Shown here: in pieces, positions 10,700 through 23,300 of the stretch
Numbering within the stretch: the first letter of the stretch is position 1
How the letters are laid out: every line of letters starts with the position of its first letter
Source: Dreissena polymorpha
Taxonomy: Eukaryota; Mollusca; Bivalvia; Myida; Dreissenidae
NCBI RefSeq assembly: GCF_020536995.1
Contig: NC_068357.1
Coordinates: 71,656,968 to 71,720,967 of the forward strand
Reading direction: 5' to 3'
Length of the DNA stretch: 64,000 nucleotides
The notes under the pieces: model-generated
The model's database searches: none
What the model saw: the letters and a program-made list of their open reading frames with translations, nothing else
What the model was told of the DNA's origin: nothing
Program-made: the position numbers and the translations under genes

Positions 10700-12155
10700 T
10701 GTGATATTTGCAAAAGTTAAAGTTATATCTCGCAGGGCTGCCCACACCAGAAGAAAAACGTCATATATATTTATATATCTGAAAACTACGAAACGTAGGC
10801 TTTCTAATGATACATAATATGTCAAAAACGGCCGAGAAATTAAAGTATAATTTAAAAAAAAAGACGTTAGTGGGTACATCAAAATGTATAACCTCGGCGC
10901 TTCGATAGCTACCGGTCACGTGACTAAGTTACGACAAGATATTTGCCGTTACGGTCCCGTTTCATATCCGTCTCATATAGAGTCCGTGACTTAGAGAACA
11001 AAAATATTTTCAATCAAATTAATTTCATTCACGCGTATATTTACTCAAAATTGTTTAAAGTGGCAGTTACCTTTGAATTAAAGCGATAAATTAAAATTAA
11101 AAGAATAGCATGTCCTTAATCAAAACACCGACAGTGCAATCACGGAAAAGAACAATAAAACAATTAACGCAATGACAGTTACCCGGACCCCTGTTTTTTT
11201 ACACCTAACAAGGGATATTGGCAACCTCGGAGCAGACACAGAGCAGACGGAGAGGGGACACATGGCTTTTGCACTGACGGCGCGTGATTACAAAAATACT
11301 GGTTTTGGGGCGGCGATTTTTGGGGATTTTACGTTTTATTTATATAACGACGACTAGCCGAAATATTGGGGAGGCGGCCGCCGGCCCTGCCGCCCCATTA
11401 CCTACGCCCCTAGAGTGGCACTGGTAAGGACTCATGGATTCAATTTAATGCCTATACTGTTACATCCTTTCTCTTTTACAAAAGATAGACATGATCTTTA
11501 ATGTACTAGTAATTTATAAAAGTCATTATTATTTGATTAAGCATATGCACATAATAAGCAGTATAAATGATCCCAAGTTGCCTTCATGAATTCATGCAAA
11601 TGATAAATAAAATACAAGTAACGCATGTGTAATGTCGAAGGTCTGCACATAATTACAGCACACTATTAACAAAGTTAAGCACATAGTCTTTGAACCGCTC
11701 AGGTGGCTTAATTTGTCGATCTGATCACGGAGCGTTTATTGATAGGAGATGAATCGAGTATTTGACCCTTACTGTAGTAAATTCAATCTTATGCAAAAAC
11801 TAATCATTCGATTTTATTGGCTTATACGTTATCTTGTTGCTTATAAATTCCTCTTTCAAAAAAATATAACTTTTAGTATATTCCCGTTGTTATTAATGGA
11901 TTTAAAGCGAGTTAAAAACAAGAAATAAACATTTTTTTGTTTTACCACCGCGCGTTAAACCGTGTCGTATCGACTTTTATAATTAGCGTACATCGAAGCG
12001 CCGAGCTAGTTATACATTTTGATGTACCAACTCACGTCTTTTTTTAAATTTTAGTTTCATTTCTCGGCCGATTTAGACAAATTATATATCATTAGAAAGC
12101 CTAGGTTTGCCGTACGCTACCGTTTCTTATCCGTGTCATCTAGAGTCCGTGACCT
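10700..12155. repeat. Unit with internal inverted arms (about 110 bp) and a direct edge motif
   Basis: About 10789-10905 is the imperfect reverse complement of about 11995-12107. Shared blocks include GGCTTTCTAATGATA, CGGCCGAGAAAT, GGTACATCAAAATGTATAAC and CTCGGCGCTTCGA. Outside the arms, TATCCGTCTCATATAGAGTC (from about 10964) recurs in direct orientation near 12128-12152 as TATCCGTGTCATCTAGAGTC. The mixture of inverted and direct relationships suggests a composite or rearranged element. No transposase frame is seen between the arms. Confidence 0.7.
11408..11460 (+). repeat. Short dispersed segment, also at 16421-16473
   Basis: About 50 bp (AGAGTGGCACTGG, GACTCATG, AATTTAA, GCCTAT.CTGTT) is shared with the sequence immediately outside the LTR at 16277-16421. 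The similarity stops abruptly afterwards. It is too long to be a target duplication and probably marks two copies of another dispersed repeat. Confidence 0.5.
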
Positions 12156-12280
12156 GATCTAGTTGTTGTTATTAGTGGTTCAATAGAAGATTGTTTTTGT
12201 TTCGCTGCATGGGCCCTCATCATTTGGAAGTTCAATGGGAGGTAATTCTGGTGCCTCAAAGAAGGGAATCGGACAACGAC

Positions 12281-12475
12281 AACAAGCGAGGCATGGTTTT
12301 GTAATGCGCATGGGGGGAGGGGGGTAGAGGGTTAGTTTTAGGGTTAGTGTTAGGGGTCGGGTTAGGGTAAGGATTAGCCTTAACCCATACCTAACCCTAA
12401 CCCGACCCCTAACACTAACCCTAACCTAACCATAACCCAGGGTTATCTCCCCTATACCATGCCCCGCTCGTTGAA
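12281..12475. repeat. Foldback built of telomere-like TTAGGG variants
   Basis: The left arm reads AGCGAGGCATGG, then about 50 bp of TTAGGG/TTAGTG/TTAGGGG-type repeats. After a short loop near 12375-12390 the right arm is the reverse complement (CCTAACCCTAACCCGACCCC and so on), closing with CCATGCCCCGCTCG. The total is about 195 bp of strong secondary structure. It sits at the downstream end of the fossil Ty3/gypsy element. Confidence 0.85.
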
Positions 12476-12559
12476 ATTGTCCTCTTTCCCTCAAAGAATT
12501 GTTCATGTTCTCGCTTTTGCTCCCTTGGACTGTAGAGTTGCCTCAATTGTTCCCCTTTA

Positions 12560-13180
12560 CCATGTTGTGTTCGGTTCCGTTGGTTGTATGCGAACGGTGG
12601 CACCGACGTGTAATGGTTTTATGTCACGTGCATTGTGGTTGAAGTAATGTGCTTGACTTACTTCACTTTTCCTGAGCTTTCGGTGTACGTCATTGGGAAC
12701 TGCAGTCTGAAGCTTCGAAGACTTGATTGGTAACAGTGTTCTTGTTGTTCGATTGAACAACTGTTGCGCTGGGCTAAAGCGAGTAGATTGTTGCGAAGTA
12801 TTCCGGAAATTTAGCAATGCCATCATAGGATCAAGTGTTCCAATGTTTCGCTTTTTCATTATGTTCTTGGCCAGTTTTACGGCATTCTCGGCTTTCCGTT
12901 ACTCTGGTGAAATCGAGCTGACGAGTATGAGTGAGTAATGTCCCATTCATTTTCAAAAGTTTTGAACTGCTCAGACTTGAACACTGTAGCTTGATCTGAT
13001 ACAAGCGTTTCCGGTATTCCGTGTCTTGCGAAGTGTTGCTTAACCTTTCTGATGATAATTTTGGACGTGGCTTGTTCCAAGTAATCGATTTCAAAGACAT
13101 TGCTGAAATAGTCAACTGCCACTAAGTATTCTTCGTTGTTAAATGTGAACACGTCCGTTGCTACTTTAGCCCATGGACGA
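12560..13180 (-). pseudogene. Integrase region of the Ty3/gypsy fossil
   Basis: Recognisable integrase-core sequence: YLVAVDYFSNVFEIDYLEQ, then HGIPETLVSDQATVFKSEQF, followed by a more basic C-terminal region (FNRTTRTLLP) typical of gypsy integrases. It catalyses insertion of element DNA in intact relatives. Fossil. Confidence 0.85.
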
Positions 13181-13839
13181 TCTGGTACGTCGTGGCTGAT
13201 AAGCGGTTGCTTTCACTGCTTCCTACCGAACGACTGGCATGTTTCACACTTGCTGACGTAATCTTTTATTCTGACGTCATGTTCGGCCAATAAACACTGT
13301 TGCGTGCTCTTGCTAGACATCTTTCAACACCAGTGTGAGAATGAATATGTTCAAGCGCGTTTTTTTCGCATCGATTTCGGTACCACTACGCGATCTCCTC
13401 GGAATATAATTCCATTTTCGCATGTGAGTTCATCGCGCACTGATACATATGGCTTTGCTTCTCGTGGCCTAATTGATCAATCACGATTCTTAAGGTCGGG
13501 TCTGCTAGTGTTTGCTTGCGTAGATTGTCTTGTTTTGTTGAGAAAGCACAAGATAGTCCGTCATTTTTGTACTTTCAATTTCTTTTTCGTACTCAGAAAG
13601 TATAACTTCGTCGAGTTTCGTTAAAACCATGGCCATGATAAGCTCTTGAAAGCGTAACCGATATGTACCTGTGTTCGCCTTTATTGTACACAATGTCATA
13701 ATCGTACATTTGCAGTTTGAGTAGCATCTTCTGCAAACGTTTCGGAGCTCTGATCAACGGCTTTTGCTTATTATTTCAAGCGGCTTATGGTCACTCTCTA
13801 CAGTCACTTTCCGACCATATACTTATTGGTGAAACTTTT

Positions 13840-15330
13840 AAAATCCGAATAGCACAGATAAGAGTTCCTTTTCGATTTGCGCATAGCTTATTTCCGATTT
13901 TGACATTTTTAGACTTGCAAATGCAACAGGTTGTCCACCTTGAAACATCACACACCCCGATCCGGTCTCGGATGCATCACATTTTATTGTAGTTTCGAGC
14001 TTTGGATCGAAATATCGTAGCACAGGGGCATTACACACTGCTTGCTTGATCGCGAGTAGTGCTTCGTCATGCGCATGGGACCACTGGAATAAGTTGTCCT
14101 TGTGTGTAAGCTGGCTTATTGTCTCACACATGTCACTGAGCATGTGTAGAAACTTTGTCAAATAATTGACAAGACAAAATAGTCTCTGCACACCCTTCTT
14201 GTCTGTTGGTTTCAGCATTTTCATAATTGCTTCTACTTTCGCGGGATCCGGTTTAACACCTTTTTCCGTTAATAAATAACCAACAAACGGCATGCTTTTC
14301 TTATGTATCTGCATCTTGTCCTTGTTTAGCTTACTGTTGCGTTCTATGCATCGTTGTAACAACTTTTTCAAGTTGTTATCATGGTCTCTGACGGCTTCGT
14401 CGTATGTGGAGAATTTGCCGTAGATAATTATACCGCCCGCTATGGCGCACATTCCACTGAGACCACTAAGTCTTTCTTGCAAATACTGCTGGAAGTATTC
14501 CGGTTCTGGAGATATTCCAAACGGCATCTTGAGCCAACGGTACTTTCCGTAAGGCGTTTCAAATGATGTTAAATAGCTAGGCTCCTCATCTAACTTCACG
14601 TGCCAAACACCATTTTTTACATCGCATTTACTGAATACTTTTGCTTTTGCTTGTGAGAGCTCAGGTAATAAATCTTCAACCATTGGCATCAGGTTGTGGC
14701 TACGCTTTAGCGCTTTTATTAAGGGGCTTAGGATTGATGCATAGACGAATCTTTCCAGAAGAAGGTTTCACAATTACCAAACTAGATAACCAGTCATTGG
14801 GGGTGTCAACTTTTGCAATTGTCCCATTATTCTCAAGTTTATCTAGCTGCTTTTTGAGCTCAAGTTTCAATGATAACGGCACGCGTCGTACAGGCATTTT
14901 CACTGGTTGAACATTTTCATAAACGTTCAAATGAAGTGGCTTAGAAAATTCACCTTCACCAATGAAGACTGTTGAAAATTTCTGTTGAATATCATGCATT
15001 GACAAACAATCAGAGTTGTCCACAGGGCATATGTTTTTATATTTACTTTTTATCAATTGCATTTCTTGGAATGCTTCTGCGCCCAGTAGCGGGGCTACAT
15101 CTTTATCAATCACTTAAAATTCAACATTGTACCTAGCATGTGTCTTTGGATTTTTTATCATTAATCGCCATTTCCCTTCAGCTTTTATCACTGATTTGTC
15201 ATACATTCTTAATTTTGAGTCAGCGCATTAAATTTCAACTCCGGGGATTAGTGACCGTGGAATGATATTTGTTGTCGCGCCCGAATCTAATTGGAATTTA
15301 ATTGTTTTCCTGAGTCTCACTAGTAACATG
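13840..15330 (-). pseudogene. Protease, reverse transcriptase and RNase H region of the Ty3/gypsy fossil
   Basis: The protease-like segment shows FQLDSGATTNIIP. The reverse-transcriptase region shows PVRRVPLSLK, DTPNDWLSSLVIVKPSSGKI and MPFGISPEPEYFQQ, and RNase H shows TIKCDASETGSGCVMFQGGQ. All are characteristic of Ty3/gypsy pol. The region is treated as a fossil. Confidence 0.9.
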
Positions 15331-15399
15331 TTTGCATAAATTTTGTTCTGAAAACACTTTCCTGCATTTAATGTTAATATGTCATCGCAGTTCCCATCA

Positions 15400-16200
15400 T
15401 CTGAAAGGTCACATTGTTTCACATGGCTTTTGTGTTTTGATTTTCTGGCTGAGCGACATTCTGACGCACAATTATTAAGCTTTCCACATTTTCGGCACTT
15501 TACTCCAAAGGCCGGGCACTGTTTGGCATGCAATTTGTTCCACAATAAAAACATTTCTTGAAGGCTGACTTTGGTCCTCTGTGATTGCTTTCCTTTTGTG
15601 GCGGCTGTCTTGATTTTTGCACTTAAAGCTTCTGTGCCCCTGCACATATCAATGCATTTTTGCAAAGTTAATTTGTCTTCTCTTAAGACGTTTACGCACC
15701 TGTGTGTCGCGTATTCCGATAATCAATTGGTCTTTGATTAAGTCATCGTTCAATTGTCCGTATTCGCACGTCTTGGCAAGTTGGCGTATTTTTGACAAAT
15801 ACGTGTCAAATGAGTCCATCGCACCTTGTACGCACGTATAAAACAGGTATCTTTTGTACGTAACGTTGGTCTTCCTAACACAGAATGCTTCTAATTTCTG
15901 TAGAATGATGTCTATGTCTTCCTGGTCTTCGTCCTGAGTGAATGCGAATCCCCCGAACACGTCCATAGCTGACGGTCCTATGCATGTAAGGAACGTTGCG
16001 GCACGTATATCCTTTGCCTTTGCACTTAGTTTTGATGCTTTTTCGTAGTTAATCCACGAGCGCTTAATTTTTTTCCAGTTTGTGGCAATGTTACCGTCCA
16101 TGTCTAGCTTTCCAGAAAACTGTATTAACGATGGCATTGTCGTTGGCGCTGCTATTGCGGCTGCTGGTGGTGCTTCATCACCCATGGCGTAGATCCAGAT
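15400..16200 (-). pseudogene. gag region of the Ty3/gypsy fossil
   Basis: The capsid-like part has IQFSGKLDMDGNIATNWKKI and EYGQLNDDLIKDQLIIGIRD, typical of Ty3/gypsy gag. A zinc knuckle (CRKCGKLNNCASEC-like) follows. The normal role of gag is packaging the element's RNA into intracellular particles; this copy is a fossil. Confidence 0.85.
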
Positions 16201-16276
16201 AATTGGCACAGACAACAAAATGTTTTTTTAACTGTCCGAACGGATTAATCCAATTATCAGCTATCTTCTGAAACCA

Positions 16277-16421
16277 TGTTTATGGTGTACTTAATTTACT
16301 GCAAGTATGGTTTATAAGTTTATTATACATCCATAATAAATATATTATCAGTGCACGCGCATGTGGTGAGCGCGTGCAATAGACTGCGTAGACTGCGGAG
16401 GGTTGTATGTATATTCAAACA
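16277..16421 (-). repeat. Probable 5' LTR of the Ty3/gypsy element
   Basis: The 145-bp segment has TGTTT..AAACA ends. Directly inside it, on the element's strand, lies TGGTTTCAGAAGATAG (about 16261-16276), which resembles a tRNA primer-binding site starting TGG. A partner LTR was not recognised on the other side, so the boundary rests on these end features alone. Confidence 0.5.
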
Positions 16422-17236
16422 GAGTGGCACTGGGTATGACTCATGCATTAAATTTAAGGCCTATGCTGTTTTGCCAGATTTGTTTATGTGACATTGCTGA
16501 AAGTTCTTCTAGACCTGAATCCACATTGAAAACCATGTCAGTGTCACAGAAAACCATCAATATCATTGCACTGACATTGATGACAAGACCGTCTGATCTT
16601 GCAACGAAAGGAAATGCAGTGTTTTGTTATGAAACAATGCAAATGGAACATGTCGTCATTTGAGAATTAAAATTAATACGAATAGTCAGGGATGTAGGGT
16701 CACAGTACCAACTAATGACTATGTATTGGATGTTTCAGCAGTTTTGAAAGAGCACATACACAAAGCAGAAACATAGATCTGCAATACCAGGGAAACCTTT
16801 ATAGGTTATCAATATATGCTCCACTCAAGGATATATATATATAGTTTACTGTAAACTTTTTTTTTTGCTAATGCCACAATTTGTGGAAAAATTATATATC
16901 ACAGACAGTACGGAACAAGTAATACCCGGTACATACAGACTACAGACTCACGGCAGTAATATAATGTCCAAAATATACTTCACACTTGCACACAATCTCC
17001 GATATACCGTAGTTAACATACTTTATGATTTGTGAATAGTCTTATTTTTTGTCAAAATACTAATACAGCAATGTAAGCATACCATTCCAACCCCGACATG
17101 GTTTTGGTTTCTGCCAAGCGTACTTTCGTAGTACGTACCTGGTACCATGCTAAAACCCCTGTTACTGTTTAAATAAAGTTTACTACTCTCTGACCTACAC
17201 ATTAATTAAATAACAAATCGAAGCAAAACAATACAT
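16422..17236. other. Region upstream of FBXO28 exon 1
   Basis: It holds the short dispersed segment at 16421-16473 and otherwise AT-rich sequence. The FBXO28 promoter and 5' untranslated region should lie here, but I see no decisive TATA box, initiator or CpG cluster, so no promoter is called. Confidence 0.4.
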
Positions 17237-17338
17237 ATGGAGAACGAAGTCCGTATACATTTATTGGAAATGCCTGATGAAATAATCGAAGGAATAATGT
17301 CTTACCTTTCATTTCACGAAGCCAGTGAAGCAAGAAGG
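17237..17338 (+). CDS. FBXO28: FBXO28 exon 1 (F-box start)
   Basis: 34 codons encode MENEVRIHLLEMPDEIIEGI followed by MSYLSFHEASEARR, the first helices of an F-box. The exon ends AGAAGG before the donor GTATGT, phase 0. The next exon resumes with VCKLFNRHC, completing the F-box as in FBXO28 (RxVCKxFNxxC). Reading through the donor gives a stop at 17396-17398, consistent with a real splice site. Confidence 0.9.
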
Positions 17339-20300
17339 GTATGTTTAAAGTTTATAACAAATGTTGAAGATGCGACTTATTTGTGTATTTTCGGATAACA
17401 TTATTTCGGAAACAAAAGTTCAATCTGGGAAGTCGGATATCTAGAAGTATCGGACGATATTGTTTGAGCATCGATTTCTATGATTTTTACTTACTTGTAC
17501 CGAATCCGTATTGGAGTATTGTTGGATGGAATACTTGTCTGAATCTAGAGTGTGTTTTAATTAACTCAGTAACTAGTCAATATAAATTGCCGCCATATAG
17601 CATGTTCATCCGTTGTATCGACCCTCTTATTACTCATAACGGGTTTAGCGGGTTTAAAGTTAATAATTAATACATTGATTTTGTATTTGTTTTGTTGATT
17701 ATCATGTAAGCTGTCAATTCTAGGTGAAAGACCGAACAAAAATATAAACGGTATCGGTTTACATTAACCGGACTTACCTCCCTCTGCTGCTCCATGCCAT
17801 TCGAGCGCTGTCTCATTGTATCGCCACTCGTGATTGGTTGCTATTTATTATAGGAAAGGGCAAGAGTTCATGCTACAATTCATATCGCAAAGTGAAGTAC
17901 AACTTCTGAACGTAACAGGGGCAACGAAAAAGTTAAAAGAAGTAACTCGGTTTAGGATATCAAGTAGTTTTTTTAAGTATATATAATCAATTTGTAACAG
18001 AAAGCGTATTCAAACATAAAATACGCAATTCAATACACAATTGTAACCAATAACAAATGAACAATTAAACCAACAATTAACTATTTAAGTCAATGTTTTC
18101 CAACGGTAAAGGTTAATTTCACAAATCGTCTTGACATTTTGGACAAAAGAATTGACTATTCCGCCTCACGACCCGAACTGAAGTGCAGAATGCAAGATGC
18201 ACCCAACCATCGCACTTGTCGCACTGGGCCCAATTTACAATCTTCAGACAAGGTTGATTGCGTAGTGTAGGCGGTGTGATCTGGTTGCACATACAGCACG
18301 GAATGTCATCGTCCAATTCTTCATCTGAGTCAGACAGATCATGAAATTAATTTCAAATGGGATTTATCCCACTTGTTGATGGCATCTGAATTTCACGAGT
18401 TTGTATGGCATTCAAGGTGTCTTGGCTTTCATTATTTTTTTTCAATTTGTTGTCCCGATGTTTTTGATATTGTTTAAGTTCCGAATGAAACACGTCATTT
18501 GTTATTTCTTTTCCACCAGACGACGGCTTCTTCACCGTCCCATCCTTTTGTTCATCTTTCTTCATGCGACATGAACATTTACACATCGGACATGCTTTGT
18601 TGATAGAACAAAGGTCCTGCGATGTTTTGATGTGTTGTTCCATGAACAGCTTCACTGCTTCTTCTCCGCCTTTTAAAGCCTTCACTTTTCCGATTGGGTC
18701 CTTTTCGCGAAAGCTTTCACAAGGGAATAGTTTTTCGTTTTGTCACAACATCATTTGCATAGGGGAAAATGCCTGACTTTCGGAAAGCCGACTGTATGTT
18801 TGCGGGTGTCATTGACTTTAGGTAGGCTTTACTAGCTAGTGCGCAAAGTTCATACCTAGTAATTTGCTGCCCCATGTTTTTTGTCAAAAACGATGCGCAT
18901 TCCGCATTGTAGTACGTTTTGAAGGGTCCAAAAACGCCTACATCCAACGGCTGGAGAAGATGGGAGGTATGAGCAGGTAGCACAAACAGAACTACGTTAT
19001 GGCTCTTGGCCCATTCAATGGTGTCTATCGAAACATGTGAAGCATGTCCGTCGTAAATCAACAATGCATGTTGATTGGGATTGGCGTTCATGTTGCCGAC
19101 GTGTGGAAGAAAGTGGTTTTGGAGAAATTCCTTAAATATCGTTCCATTTATCCAGCCGGATTCGGACATTGTGCAGTATGCTCCCGCTGATGCGCCGCTC
19201 ATTAATGCAGGATCTAATCGCTTCCCCTTGAATATGAAGAACGGCGGGAGTGCATTTCCAATGGCATTTGCGCATCCAATTATGGTCGTTGTGGTGGAAC
19301 GTGGTGAAGTTATGGTCTGTGCTTTGACACCAACGGGAGCAATAATGTTTGGAGGTCTGTGTTCTGGGGTTATGCCGGTTTCGTCCATATTGAAGATTAA
19401 GTGTGGTTTGTCTAGGAGATTGTACGTTGTCAATGTGTTGAGTAGATTTTTAAAGTAGATGTCAACAGCTTGCGGCGTTGCTGACTTGGCCCGTGTACTC
19501 TCCAGCCTCTTAGCAGAAAGCGAAGCGATTTGGTGTTCCCATCTGTGAAGAAATCCGTAAAGCCAATTGTTGCTCATTGGTTTGTTGTTCTTTTTTCTTC
19601 CAAATGAGAGGACCAGGTCGCCTGCCAGTGTTTTTAGCCTCTCATTGGTGAGTCCGTACCCAAGCTGCGCTAGTGTTTCCACGTAATCAACAAGTACCCG
19701 CTCCTCATCGAGACTCAAAATAGGGGCCCCGCCAACTACTGCTTCATCGTGATTCACATGGCCAGACACCCTATCTCTAAGCATTGTACGGGGAACACCA
19801 AACATTCTGGCTGCCGTTTTAACTTTAACGCCTTTCTCGTGGACTGCTTTATACGCGAGGTTCAATGACTCGATATCATATTGATGCCTCTTTATTTTAT
19901 TTATTAAAAACCTATTGGGCTTTTCCTGAAAGGAAAATTTTATCTTTAAAATGTGTATTTTGTATTCACTCACTCACTCGCCTAGTCACTCACTCACTCA
20001 CTCGCCCAGTCACTCACTCACTCGCCCAGTCACTCACTCACTCGCCCAGTCACTCACTCACTCGCCCAGTCACTCACTCACTCGCCCAGTCACTCACTCA
20101 CTCACTCGCCCAGTCACTCACTCACTCGCCCAGTCACTCACTCAATCGCCCAGTCACTCACTCACTTGCCCAGTCACTCACCCTACTCATGCACACACTT
20201 TTCTCAAAAACAATTTAGATATTTTTGGATTTATGGTCACGTCATAATAAATGAGAGTAAAATTACAAAGGCAATTTGCGCGTTAATTTTTGGACGTGAA

Positions 20301-23300
20301 TGTGGTGTATTTGAAGCGGTAGATTACAGCTACTGAACTATTGTATACATAAAGCATCTGCATGCGGTGAACAGGCACTGTCAAGGTTAGCCTAGGATGC
20401 AAAAAGATTCGCAGAAGTAGACGGTAAATATTGGGAATTAAAACATTTTAGAGTGATAAGTATTTTTTGAAACTCCAGTGTTTTTAATACGATTAAATGT
20501 GTTATACCTGTTTTTTACGCATGATTTCAATGTTGAAAGGCAAAATACGTCTGCTTGCAATAAACGAACCGTATTCGGACAACTTTGGATAAGCGCGAGC
20601 CTTGATTCTTATCGATTTTCATTACGTGACGATACGATGAGGAGGGGCGATACGATGAGAGAAAGTGATAGTCTTTTGATGATTTTTGCTTTGGCAGACT
20701 CTTGGTGTCAATAGTCCACTCTATCTTTTCAAAAGCGAAAGTTTTCCTTTTGTCTATATTGATGCGCAAGGAATTTGGTGCGCAACATTCAAGCCCTGAT
20801 ATCAGACAGTTAATATCAACGGATTGCAATAATATTTACATACCTGTGTAGATAATTCATTTCTCAATAATGTTCCGTAAGAATTATGTAATGAATCTTT
20901 CAATTTTGCACGCCTGACCAATTTAAATCAACACACTACTCACATTTTCCATTCCAATCGCTGTGCCCGCTGTATACCGCAGGTAGATTTTAATCGATGA
21001 CGCAGCCTATTACACTGTAATGCCTTCTTCTGATTGGTTGATATTTAAATATTTCATAACATGACGAGAGGTCACTGTTTGTATTGTGATTTAAGCAGAA
21101 GTTTAATTGAAACAAATTATGCCTTTTAACTTCAATTCAACGCTATTTGAGGTAAAAATGGACTTATTAACTAAAACTTTATGAGTTGGTTATGTTATTT
21201 TGCAATGTTAAGCATATTGATAAAATAGCATTGTATTCATTTTTCGTTATGATTTTTACAGACCGGAGTTTCAGCGTTCAGATTTAATCTGAACGCGAAA
21301 TATTTCAGCTAACTCGGTAACTAGCATGTCTAAACGTTGTATTGGCCCTCTTAATGAAAACATTGGAATTTTGGTAGTGTTTTTCCCAGGCCATTTTAGC
21401 GTGGCGAAAAGCCATGCTGCCCTCCCGGATTGCCACGCTGCCCTTTTCAAAGACAAATTTCGCCACGCGCCCTTTTTTTCAAAGGCAAATTTCGACACGC
21501 GCCCTTATCGATAACATCTTTATTGCCTTACGATATAACTTGGTCCGCAAACTCAGCTTCCGTGATTGTCTGTGACGCTCCGACTGTGCTTGATTTACTC
21601 GAGAAACGTCAACGTCTAATCGACTTTATTTAATTGAGCAGATTTAATCTATAACAGTGCTCGATTTATAGGTAGGTCTTACTGACTGCTCCAAAGTTGT
21701 GAATTAGTCATGCGTGAATAACCCCGTGTCAGTATCAATCGATAATGCCGGAGGCTATGTTACTCCAAGCGCACTTTTCGCTCGGCAATGTATACTCCTC
21801 CACGATATAATCATTACTTCGGAGACTTTTGATGAAAAACTCGATGTTATTCTCGTGGCAATTGTGCTTTGCATGCATTATTCAGTTATATCAATACATA
21901 TATTTTTACGCATAATAACATTAAAATTCACAAACAAATTTAATCTTTATCGTTTTCGTCTTTAAGATAATAAGATCTAATTATTGAAATAATTACTGAG
22001 ACGTATACCAATTTAACAAAATGCGAATCGGGTATACGATTTAACGTTGCTATGCGCACCTGTCGCTTACATAATTTGACATTTTATCAACATGGCGGAC
22101 CATACAGAATTAAATTGTGACTCGGCAAAAATGGCAAATAACGTCGTAAACGATCGAATTAACAACGGGGATTATACATTAAGAAGGAATTAATGAAATG
22201 TCTGTGATAATCAACGATGCATAAAAATGTTTTAGATAGCAACAACATTATTTATTTATTTGTAATCTACTCGGCGGATTTATGTCACGGAAACGAGTGT
22301 TTGCATATTGTTAGCGATCAATTTACTCGCAATGTTATTTTAAACATCTGTCGAGTTTATTGTTAGAAAATGGGATAAGACAAACACGGTTTCATTTATA
22401 TGTTAGTGGATCTGTGTATAGTCAGATTCATATGCATATATTGCTTTATTATGTTTGTCGTGCTGTACAGTTTATTGAAACAGCATGGAACTTAAATGTA
22501 CATTGCAAGGTAAATATATTTATATAAATCATAGTAAGTTAAATACATCTATTACCATTAAATGTGCTTGTTTATATGTTATTTTTTCCACAACTGCTTC
22601 TGATGCGATTACATGGTTCCCCGTAATTAGGTATTCACTGAACGTTTTTGCCCTTTTTTGCCTAAACTGCGCGCTAAAATGCCCTTTTTGAAAGTAATGC
22701 GCCATGCCCCTTTGCCCTCCTGGGAAAAACACTATTTGGAAGTGAACGAATGCAAAAACATGCATGTGTTATATGTTAATTTATAGTTAAATGTGTATTC
22801 TAGGACATAACAACGAAAACTGCATTTAAATCGGTAATGTTTTGACAAAATACTTGCTAGACTTACCTGGCTTTCCTTTGACCCGAGCTCCCGGGTTTTG
22901 ATGCTTGAAAATTACAGAAAACCCTTGTTTGACTCGTGAGAAAATGACGTCATGCATCACATTTAACCCGGGGGTATATACCGACTTGGGTTAATGAGAT
23001 CAAAAGTTGTTAAGACGAAGTGATAATTGGCTTGGGGCGGAGTATCTCTTTTGGTAGACACTAACCGTTATCGCCCATTTCCAATCATTGAAGCACAAGT
23101 CCACCCAGTAGGCGGAGTTTGGCCCATTGAGAAATCTAGTAATGACCAATTATAACACTGCTGGTTTGATGACGCGTAATAAACATTCAATTCTTTATCA
23201 CAGGGTTTGTTATCAGCTGTTTGCGGTAAAGACATGTATTTAACCCACCAAAACAGAATGGACTCAACCGTGTCAGTTTAAGTAATATTCAATATAAAAT

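Larger units (their letters stand above)
12421..16421 (-). mobile_element. Fossil Ty3/gypsy LTR retrotransposon
   Basis: A minus-strand element with the Ty3/gypsy (Metaviridae) order: 5' LTR, primer-binding-site-like sequence, gag with a CCHC zinc knuckle, aspartic protease, reverse transcriptase, RNase H, integrase. Order and domain similarity identify the family. It is broken, with roughly half a dozen breaks by eye, and no matching 3' LTR was found, so age cannot be estimated from LTR divergence. The level of decay suggests a moderately old insertion. Its downstream end abuts the telomere-like foldback. Confidence 0.9.

Noticed and set aside
17339-17398. Continuation of the F-box exon as a single-exon gene
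   Set aside because: A good donor (GG|GTATGT) precedes it, the frame stops after 20 codons, and exon 2 at 42315 gives a much better continuation.
19865-20247. Open frames of THSLTRPV-type repeats
   Set aside because: Direct translation of the 20-bp minisatellite; all frames stay open because of the period.
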